Source: Nitrosomonadales bacterium
GTDB lineage: Bacteria > Pseudomonadota > Gammaproteobacteria > Burkholderiales > Gallionellaceae
Direction: 5' to 3'
DNA: 6,261 nt
NCBI GenBank assembly: GCA_016218465.1
Contig: JACREA010000076.1
Location: 1 to 6,261 of the forward strand
Every line of letters starts with the position of its first letter. Position 1 is the first letter of the stretch. Positions 1 through 5,095 of the stretch are shown here, piece by piece. The position numbers and the translations under genes were made by a program. The notes below the pieces were generated by a model. It did not search any database. It worked only from the letters and a program-made list of their open reading frames with translations, and was not told where the DNA came from.

Positions 1-861
1 GGTATTGCCATTTTCGTCCTTGGCAGAAATTTCATGCACCGCCTGCCAGCTGCCGACGTCGTTCCAGCCGATTTCGCAGGGGATGAGCGAGACACGATCG
101 GACTTTTCCAGCACGCCGTAGTCGATGGAGATTGATGGCATATTGGCGAAATGTTTTTCCACGGCTTGCTGGAAGGTTTCGCCAGCACGGCTTTCGGCAA
201 GAATGGTTTGTACAATCTGGTGAACCACAGGTAAATGACGTTTTATCTCGGCAAGGATCACTGAAGCGCTCCACACGAACATGCCCGAATTCCAGTAGTA
301 ATCACCTTCCTTCAAGAAACGTTCGGCGGTGGCAATATCCGGCTTTTCGGTAAATCGCTCCACTTCATACACTTGACCATCATTGGCTTGATGCGCCTTG
401 ATGTAGCCGAAGCCGGTATCGGGGCGGGTTGGCTGAATACCAAAGGTTATCAGCTTGCCATTCTGCGCAGCTCGAATAGCTACGTCCAGATGCGCACGGA
501 AACGCGCTTCGTCTTTGATGATATGGTCGGCAGGCAATACGACCATGACGGGGTCGCGTCCCTCCGCAATCAGGTAAGCGGCGGCCAGTGCGATGGCTGG
601 CGCAGTGTTACGGGCGATAGGTTCGTACAGCGTCTGATAAGGCAGCAGGGCGTGATATGCCTCGCCTTTGGCATGCGCCTCCTGCGTGACAATCAATACG
701 TTCTTGGCCTCTATCGTCGGCGACAAACGTTCGATGGTGGTTTGCAGCAGCGATGCCTCTCCATCCAGCACCAGGAATTGTTTGGGCAGATGCTGTCGCG
801 ACATCGGCCACAATCGGCTGCCGCTACCGCCCGCAAGAATGACTGCATGCACTTCACTCAT
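1..861 (-). CDS. manC: Mannose-1-phosphate guanylyltransferase (GDP-mannose pyrophosphorylase), C-terminus cut by window edge
   Basis: Makes GDP-mannose from mannose-1-phosphate and GTP in the cytoplasm, a precursor for EPS and O-antigen. The frame is open from the ATG at 861 to base 1: 287 codons with no stop. Visible motifs: nucleotide-binding GGSGSRLWPMSR (residues 11-22) followed by LPKQF, FTEKP (170-174), YYWNSGMF (188-195), DYGVLEKS (247-254) and GWNDVGSW (265-272), all typical of the ManC/AlgA/CpsB family. The lysine of FTEKP is the expected sugar-phosphate contact. Many relatives are about 470-480 residues with a C-terminal cupin phosphomannose isomerase domain. That part would lie outside the window, so whether this protein is bifunctional cannot be decided here. 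The start is supported by a strong Shine-Dalgarno AGGGGAG (867-873) five bases upstream. It overlaps the end of the upstream regulator gene by 8 bp, suggesting cotranscription and coupled translation. Confidence 0.95.
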   Translation of the reverse strand, partial: MSEVHAVILAGGSGSRLWPMSRQHLPKQFLVLDGEASLLQTTIERLSPTIEAKNVLIVTQEAHAKGEAYHALLPYQTLYEPIARNTAPAIALAAAYLIAEGRDPVMVVLPADHIIKDEARFRAHLDVAIRAAQNGKLITFGIQPTRPDTGFGYIKAHQANDGQVYEVERFTEKPDIATAERFLKEGDYYWNSGMFVWSASVILAEIKRHLPVVHQIVQTILAESRAGETFQQAVEKHFANMPSISIDYGVLEKSDRVSLIPCEIGWNDVGSWQAVHEISAKDENGNT

Positions 862-1201
862 GTGCGCTCCCCTGCAAACCTATTTGTTCGGTTTCGCGCT
901 GCAGTTCTTCGATCTCAGCGCGAAGCCGCTCGTATTCCTGCACCTTGGATTTGAGGAACTGCACAGTCATGCGCGCCTTTTGCTCGACCCCACCCGGGGT
1001 GAGCAGGTAGGCATATGCAAGCTTGTTGTCGCTGTTACGGAAGTTGTTGATCTTGATGCTGCCTTTTGCGACCAGCGCGTTGAGACAGAAATTGACTTTG
1101 CCAAGACTAACGCCCAGCCGTTTCGCCAAATCCCTTTGCGAAAGTCCCGGGTTTTCTTCAAGGGTCTTGAGCAGACCATAATGTGTGGTGTCGTCTAGCA
1201 T
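854..1201 (-). CDS. MarR-family EPS-associated transcriptional regulator
   Basis: A 115-residue DNA-binding protein resembling the small MarR-like regulators found in exopolysaccharide loci, often with exosortase-type systems. That family assignment is from memory of the sequence pattern. Residues 1-70 form a winged helix: a first helix (MLDDTTHYGLLKTLEENPG), a helix-turn-helix (about 20-46, LSQRDLAKRLGVSLGKVN) and a wing ending in YAYLLTPGGVEQK. Residues 73-107 form a charged amphipathic helix, a probable coiled coil for dimerisation. The ATG at 1201 is chosen because family members start with ML-D/S-D/E. A TTG at 1216, immediately after an in-frame TGA (1217-1219), would add five residues and lies inside the palindrome. 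Neither start has a clear Shine-Dalgarno, so translation may be weak. It is first in an operon with manC, and its own promoter carries a palindrome at the predicted start point, suggesting self-repression. Confidence 0.88.
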   Translation of the reverse strand: MLDDTTHYGLLKTLEENPGLSQRDLAKRLGVSLGKVNFCLNALVAKGSIKINNFRNSDNKLAYAYLLTPGGVEQKARMTVQFLKSKVQEYERLRAEIEELQRETEQIGLQGSAHE

Positions 1202-1210
1202 TTGAAGTGT

Positions 1211-1225
1211 GTTCAATCAATGAAC
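1211..1225. promoter_or_regulatory. Candidate operator palindrome in regulator leader
   Basis: GTTCAATCAATGAAC is an inverted repeat with 5-bp perfect arms (GTTCA / TGAAC) and a 5-bp centre. It begins at or next to the predicted transcription start (about 1226) and ends 9 bp before the ATG at 1201. This position would let a bound dimer block transcription start or early elongation. The size and symmetry fit a winged-helix dimer site. That the neighbouring MarR-like protein binds it is inference. Confidence 0.45.
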
Positions 1226-1232
1226 GGCGCGC

Positions 1233-1261
1233 ATTACAACAGCAGAGCATGTTCATGTCAA
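1233..1261 (-). promoter_or_regulatory. Near-consensus sigma70 promoter for regulator-manC
   Basis: Read on the minus strand, TTGACA (1261-1256) is a perfect -35 box. A 17-bp spacer then leads to TGTAAT (1238-1233), which matches the -10 box at 5 of 6 positions. A TG one base upstream of the -10 box adds an extended -10 element. The predicted start is near 1226, giving a leader of about 25 bases to the regulator ATG at 1201. This is the strongest promoter-like sequence I noticed in the intergenic DNA here. Confidence 0.65.
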
Positions 1262-1287
1262 GTGAGCGCGGGATGTAGCCGACGAGT

Positions 1288-1316
1288 TTGGTTATGCCCG
1301 CGAATATCTATATCAT
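1288..1316 (+). promoter_or_regulatory. Candidate sigma70 promoter for waaC-waaA
   Basis: TTGGTT (1288-1293, three of six matches to the -35 box), a 17-bp spacer and TATCAT (1311-1316, five of six matches to the -10 box). The start would be near 1323, about 34 bases before the GTG chosen for waaC. The weak -35 box makes this tentative. It would be wrong if waaC actually starts at the ATG at 1294. It diverges from the regulator promoter, with under 100 bp between the two predicted start points. Confidence 0.35.
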
Positions 1317-1347
1317 TCGCCTGCTCAATACCGGGTTTTTGTTATTC

Positions 1348-1351
1348 AGGA
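1348..1351 (+). promoter_or_regulatory. waaC: Ribosome binding site deciding the waaC start
   Basis: AGGA sits five bases before the GTG at 1357. No comparable site precedes the alternative starts (ATG 1294, TTG 1288, TTG 1381). It therefore supports the GTG and the usual family length. Confidence 0.5.
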
Positions 1352-1356
1352 TCGCC

Positions 1357-2322
1357 GTGCAGACTCTTTCAAACATTTTATTGGTTAAAACATCTTCGCT
1401 GGGCGATGTATTGCACAATCTCCCTGTTGTGACGGATATTTTAAAACGATACCCCGCCATTCAAATCGACTGGGTAGTAGAGGAAAGTTTTGCCTCGTTG
1501 CCTGCACTTCATCATGGCGTGCATGAAGTCATTCCTGTCGCAATACGCCGCTGGCGAAAATCCTGGTGGTCCTCTCGCGGTGAGTTTCGCGGTGTTTGTC
1601 GCAATATGGGCGTCCGTCAATACGATATCGCTTTGGATACCCAAGGCTTGCTGAAGAGCGCTCTCATTGCACGCTGTGCGCAAACAACACGTTGCGGTTT
1701 CGCCTGGGATAGCGCCCGTGAACCGCTTGCCAGCCTGTTCTACAACCGTCGCTTTTCTGTCGCCAAGGATCAGCATGCGGTGGAACGCAACCGCCAGCTC
1801 GCGGGATTGGCACTGGGCTATAAGCCGGAAGGTGCTGCGGATTACGGCATTCGTCCGCCCGCCATCACCCACCCCGACTGGCTGACGAACGGGGCGTATG
1901 CTGTGCTGCTGCACGCTACCAGTCGCTCCGACAAGCTGTGGAGCGAGGCAAACTGGATCGCACTGGGGCGCTATCTGCATGAGAAAAATATTCGCTGCGT
2001 TTTGCCGTGGGGCAGCGAGGCAGAACAGGCGCGCAGCCTGCGCCTCGCTGGAGCCATCCCCGATGCCATCACGCCTCCTCGCCTGAACCTGAATGATGCG
2101 GCCTCCCTGCTTGGCGGCGCGCAAGTGGTAATCGGCGTGGACACAGGCCTCGCCCATCTCGCGGCTGCGCTGAACGTGCCCACCGTCGGCATATACACCA
2201 TGACCGATCCGGCGCTGACCGGCTTGTATGCAGGCCGGCGCGCCGTCAATCTTGGCAACATTAACTGCACGCCTGATGTCGCTGCCGTGATTGGCGCGCT
2301 GCAACAGGCGATGTCATGCTGA
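1357..2322 (+). CDS. waaC: Lipopolysaccharide heptosyltransferase I
   Basis: Transfers the first L-glycero-D-manno-heptose from ADP-heptose onto Kdo2-lipid A at the inner face of the cytoplasmic membrane (glycosyltransferase family 9). The 321 residues match the usual length of about 320. The N-terminal Rossmann motif KTSSLGDVLHNLP (residues 11-23) contains the conserved Asp17. LDTQGLLKSAL and GFAWDSARE are acceptor-side motifs. Lys193 in the HATSRSDKLW stretch corresponds to Lys192 of the E. coli enzyme, and VDTGLAHLAAA with Asp262 corresponds to Asp261; this matching is from memory. A GTG start at 1357 is chosen because of its AGGA site and because it places the Rossmann strand near the N-terminus. 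An ATG at 1294 would add 21 mostly hydrophobic residues. The gene overlaps waaA by 7 bp (ATGCTGA), so the two are probably translated together. Confidence 0.93.
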   Translation: MQTLSNILLVKTSSLGDVLHNLPVVTDILKRYPAIQIDWVVEESFASLPALHHGVHEVIPVAIRRWRKSWWSSRGEFRGVCRNMGVRQYDIALDTQGLLKSALIARCAQTTRCGFAWDSAREPLASLFYNRRFSVAKDQHAVERNRQLAGLALGYKPEGAADYGIRPPAITHPDWLTNGAYAVLLHATSRSDKLWSEANWIALGRYLHEKNIRCVLPWGSEAEQARSLRLAGAIPDAITPPRLNLNDAASLLGGAQVVIGVDTGLAHLAAALNVPTVGIYTMTDPALTGLYAGRRAVNLGNINCTPDVAAVIGALQQAMSC

Positions 2323-3617
2323 ACCTGAGATTGCTTTATACCTTCGCGCTGTGGCTGCTGCTGCCGTACATTTTTCTGCGCCTGCTTTGGCGTTCGCGCA
2401 AGCAGCCTGAATACCTGCATCACATCGGTGAGCGTTTCGGCTTTTATTCCGTAAGAAGCAGTCAGCCGGTTATCTGGCTGCACGCCGTCTCGGTGGGGGA
2501 AGCCCGCGCCGCGCAGAGCCTGGTCACTCGGCTACGCGCTACTTTTCCCGATCACCAAATCCTGCTCACCCACACCACACCGACCGGACGTGCCGCCAGC
2601 GAGCAACTGTATGGCGACGGTGTGCTACGCGTGTATTTGCCCTACGATTATCCGTTTGCGGTGAACCGGTTTTTGCGCTGCTTCCGCCCGCGACTGGGGA
2701 TACTGATGGAAACGGAAATCTGGTTCAACCTGATCCGCGCATGCCGCAAAACCGGAATGCCGCTGCTGTTGCTGAATGCGCGCATGTCGGAAAATTCGGC
2801 GCGCAGTTATGCGCGGTTTGCGCGGTTGACTGGCGAAGCGCTGGGCGGGCTTACCGCTATCGCCGCGCAAACTGCCGATGACGCCGCACGCTTGTCCGGC
2901 CTTGGTGCGAAGAACGTTTCCGTGATGGGCAATCTCAAGTTCGATATTGAGCCACCGCCCGCCATGCTGGAACTGGGAAGGCAATTGCGCGCGAAGATCG
3001 GCACGGCACGCAAGGTGTTTCTCGCCGCCAGCACTCGCGACGGTGAGGAAGCGTTGCTGCTCGATGCGCTGAAGCAGGTACATATTCCTGGCCTGCTGTT
3101 GTTGATCGTGCCGCGCCACCCGCAGCGTTTTGCAGAAATTGCGGCACAGCTGGATCAGCGCGGCATTCCGTTTCAGCGCAGGAGCAAAATTGGCCAGGCG
3201 GGCGATTCGCAAAAATATGCGGTTCCGCCAAAAATTCAGGTGGTACTAGGCGACAGTATGGGAGAAATGTTTGCCTATTATGCTGCAGCCGATTTTGCCT
3301 TCATCGGTGGCAGCCTGCTGCCTTACGGCGGCCAGAACCTGATAGAGGCCTGTGCCGTGGGCGTGCCGGTAGTCATTGGTTCGCACACCTACAATTTTGC
3401 CGAAGCAACCCGGCTGGCGGTTCAAGCAGGTGCTGCAGTACAGGTGCCGGATATCGCCGGGTTGATTGCCGAATTACATCGCTTGTTTGGCAACCCGGAA
3501 GCATTAAGTGAAATGCGCCATCGGTGCGCGGGGTTTGTGGAGTCTAATCGTGGCGCGACAGACAAATCGCTGCTGGTTATTGTGGCCGCTTTAAGAAACG
3601 ACAGATCAGCAAAATAA
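2316..3617 (+). CDS. waaA: 3-deoxy-D-manno-octulosonic acid (Kdo) transferase
   Basis: Adds Kdo from CMP-Kdo to the lipid A precursor, the step just before WaaC acts (glycosyltransferase family 30). The 433 residues are close to the usual 420-430. An N-terminal hydrophobic segment (about residues 4-25) is the membrane anchor. WLHAVSVGEA carries the catalytic-type Glu62. TPTGR, METEIWFN (131-138) and LLNARMSENS follow in the N-terminal domain. The C-terminal domain has PRHPQRF (266-272), LGDSMGEM and GGSLLPYGGQNLIE (331-344), the CMP-Kdo-binding region. AGG at 2306-2308 precedes the ATG by seven bases, inside the end of waaC. Whether it adds one, two or more Kdo residues cannot be read from the sequence. 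The gene ends 34 bp from the convergent rfbC. Confidence 0.96.
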   Translation: MLNLRLLYTFALWLLLPYIFLRLLWRSRKQPEYLHHIGERFGFYSVRSSQPVIWLHAVSVGEARAAQSLVTRLRATFPDHQILLTHTTPTGRAASEQLYGDGVLRVYLPYDYPFAVNRFLRCFRPRLGILMETEIWFNLIRACRKTGMPLLLLNARMSENSARSYARFARLTGEALGGLTAIAAQTADDAARLSGLGAKNVSVMGNLKFDIEPPPAMLELGRQLRAKIGTARKVFLAASTRDGEEALLLDALKQVHIPGLLLLIVPRHPQRFAEIAAQLDQRGIPFQRRSKIGQAGDSQKYAVPPKIQVVLGDSMGEMFAYYAAADFAFIGGSLLPYGGQNLIEACAVGVPVVIGSHTYNFAEATRLAVQAGAAVQVPDIAGLIAELHRLFGNPEALSEMRHRCAGFVESNRGATDKSLLVIVAALRNDRSAK

Positions 3618-3651
3618 CCTCAAAATATCGGATTTGTGCTGTTTGGTTACC

Positions 3652-4197
3652 TCATAAAAACACTTCTGCATTGACAAGGTTTTTACCTTGCTTGTCTTTG
3701 GCAGAAAGATTGGGGGTTGTTTGCATTTTCCAATCTATGCCTAACGCCGAATCATCCCAGCGGATACAGCGCTCGTGTTCCGGAAACCAGTAATCCGTAG
3801 TCTTATAAAGGAACTCGGCTGTGTCGGATAAGACTACAAACCCATGCGCGAACCCTTCTGGTATCCAGAGGATGCGTTTATTTTCAGCTGACAATTCCAA
3901 GGAGAAGTATTTTCCGAAAGCTGGAGAATTTTTTCGAATATCCACGGCAACATCGAGCACCGCTCCTTGCGTCACGCGCACCAACTTGCCTTGCGGGTGT
4001 TGTATCTGGTAGTGCAGCCCGCGCAACACGTTTTTAACTGAGCGCGAGTGATTGTCCTGCACAAAATCGAGATCACGCCCAGTCAACTCGGCAAGCTTGC
4101 GCCGGTTGAAACTTTCAAAGAAGAATCCTCTATCATCGCCATACACCCTGGGTTCTATGATCAACAAGTCCGGAATGGGCGTTCGAACCACGTTCAT
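3652..4197 (-). CDS. rfbC: dTDP-4-dehydrorhamnose 3,5-epimerase
   Basis: Third step of dTDP-L-rhamnose synthesis: epimerises C3 and C5 of dTDP-4-keto-6-deoxyglucose. The 181 residues are the normal length for this cupin-fold (RmlC) family. Visible motifs: DDRGFFFESF (21-30), FVQDNHSRS (45-53), LRGLHYQ with the catalytic-type His62, QGKLVRV with Lys71, IPEGFAHGF (112-120), YKTTDYW with Tyr131, and LSAKD with Asp168, the partner of the His. All expected active-site residues are present. The purine-rich stretch AAGGAAAGAG lies upstream of the ATG, within the end of rfbA. The ATG overlaps the rfbA stop as ATGA, so translation is probably coupled. The last codons contain a hairpin that might affect convergent transcription with waaA. 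The usual partners rfbB and rfbD are not in the window. Confidence 0.96.
   Translation of the reverse strand: MNVVRTPIPDLLIIEPRVYGDDRGFFFESFNRRKLAELTGRDLDFVQDNHSRSVKNVLRGLHYQIQHPQGKLVRVTQGAVLDVAVDIRKNSPAFGKYFSLELSAENKRILWIPEGFAHGFVVLSDTAEFLYKTTDYWFPEHERCIRWDDSALGIDWKMQTTPNLSAKDKQGKNLVNAEVFL
3664..3706. terminator. Nested hairpin in the 3' end of rfbC, possible bidirectional terminator
   Basis: Outer arms TTCTGC (3664-3669) and GCAGAA (3701-3706) enclose GACAAG (3673-3678) and CTTGTC (3691-3696). A competing inner stem is CAAGGT (3675-3680) / ACCTTG (3685-3690) with a TTTT loop. It lies just past the end of the convergent waaA, where a terminator is expected. The tract after it on the plus strand is not a proper T-run, and the bases also encode the RfbC C-terminus, so the assignment is weak. 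Confidence 0.25.
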
Positions 4198-5075
4198 TCA
4201 GACACTCTTTCCTTAAGCACCTGCATCAGGTAATCGCCATAACCGCTCTTTAATAATGGGGCGGCTAGCTTTTCCAACTGTGCGGCGTTGATAAAACCCT
4301 TTCGGTATGCGATTTCTTCCGGGCAAGCGATCTTGAGTCCTTGACGATGTTCGATGGTCTGTATGAATTGACTGGCTTCGAGCAGAGATTCATGCGTGCC
4401 GGTATCCAGCCAGGCATAACCGCGCCCCATGATTTCTACAGATAGTGTGGCGCGTTCCAGGTAGATGCGATTGATATCCGTGATTTCCAGTTCGCCGCGC
4501 CTGGAAGGTTTTAGACTGGCTGCGAGATCCACCACTTGATTGTCGTAAAAATAAAGGCCGGTGACGGCGTAGCTGGATTTTGGCTGAGACGGTTTTTCTT
4601 CCAGCGACACTGCGCGTCCGTCAGCACCAAACTCCACCACCCCATACCGCTCCGGGTCGCGCACATGGTAGGCGAACACGGTCGCACCCTGAGCGCGCTG
4701 CACCGCATTATCCAGTTGGTCCTGGAAGGAATGCCCGTAGAAAATATTGTCGCCCAGCACCAAGGCGGAGGGGTGATTACCGATAAATTTTCTGCCGATG
4801 ATGAATGCTTGAGCCAGTCCGTCCGGTGAAGGCTGCACCGCGTATTGCAGATTTATGCCCCACGTGCTGCCATCACCCAGTAATTGTTGGAAGCGCGGCG
4901 TATCCTGCGGTGTGGAAATGATCAGAATATCGCGCAACCCCGCCAGCATGAGCGTGGACAGCGGGTAGTAGATCATCGGCTTGTCGTAAATCGGCAGCAG
5001 TTGCTTGGATACCGCCAAAGTCACTGGATGGAGGCGTGTGCCAGAGCCTCCGGCGAGGATGATGCCTCTCCTCAT
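4194..5075 (-). CDS. rfbA: Glucose-1-phosphate thymidylyltransferase
   Basis: First step of dTDP-L-rhamnose synthesis: joins glucose-1-phosphate and dTTP to give dTDP-glucose and pyrophosphate. With the ATG at 5075 the protein has 293 residues, the standard RmlA length. Motifs: nucleotide-binding GGSGTRLHPVT (9-19), SKQLLPIYDKPMIYYPLS (23-40), LGDNIFYG with the metal-binding-type Asp109, LEEKP, TGLYFYDN, GELEITDIN and YAWLDTGTHESL. An ATG at 5096 would add seven residues (MSDPVNI) and overlaps the gyrB stop as TAATG. I prefer 5075 because homologues begin directly at M-x-GIILAGG and a GGTGA site precedes it, though the upstream ATG remains possible. The gene follows gyrB with no visible promoter or terminator between, and overlaps rfbC by 4 bp. 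Inhibition by dTDP-rhamnose is known for the family. Confidence 0.95.
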   Translation of the reverse strand: MRRGIILAGGSGTRLHPVTLAVSKQLLPIYDKPMIYYPLSTLMLAGLRDILIISTPQDTPRFQQLLGDGSTWGINLQYAVQPSPDGLAQAFIIGRKFIGNHPSALVLGDNIFYGHSFQDQLDNAVQRAQGATVFAYHVRDPERYGVVEFGADGRAVSLEEKPSQPKSSYAVTGLYFYDNQVVDLAASLKPSRRGELEITDINRIYLERATLSVEIMGRGYAWLDTGTHESLLEASQFIQTIEHRQGLKIACPEEIAYRKGFINAAQLEKLAAPLLKSGYGDYLMQVLKERVSE

Positions 5076-5080
5076 GATAT

Positions 5081-5085
5081 TCACC
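5081..5085 (-). promoter_or_regulatory. rfbA: Ribosome binding site supporting the downstream rfbA start
   Basis: GGTGA (minus strand, 5085-5081) is part of the full AGGAGGTGA anti-16S complement and lies five bases before the ATG at 5075. The alternative ATG at 5096 has only a weak GGA upstream. Confidence 0.4.
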
Positions 5086-5095
5086 GGGTCGCTCA

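Noticed and set aside
373..954. A 193-codon plus-strand open frame opposite manC and the regulator end
   Set aside because: It overlaps manC in antisense and shows no family motif. manC is strongly supported through the same bases.
1441..2304. A 287-codon open frame on the minus strand opposite waaC
   Set aside because: It is antisense to a gene with clear catalytic motifs. Its translation has no recognisable domain and is rich in Arg, Ala, Gln and Cys, as expected of a shadow frame.
2625..3212. A 195-codon minus-strand open frame opposite waaA
   Set aside because: It is a shadow of waaA with a low-complexity, Arg/Gln/Ala-rich translation and no sign of a ribosome site or domain.
3607..3650. 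Weak inverted repeats in the waaA-rfbC gap (CAGCAAAA/TTTGTGCTG, and TAACC/GGTTA followed by TTTT on the minus strand) as an intrinsic terminator
   Set aside because: The stems are short or mismatched, AT-rich, and have loops of about 19-25 bases. This is too weak to call.
4191..4200. CGTTCATTCA at the rfbA-rfbC junction as a third copy of the operator-like sequence
   Set aside because: It lacks the second arm of the inverted repeat and is explained by the rfbC start codons (ATGAACG on the minus strand).
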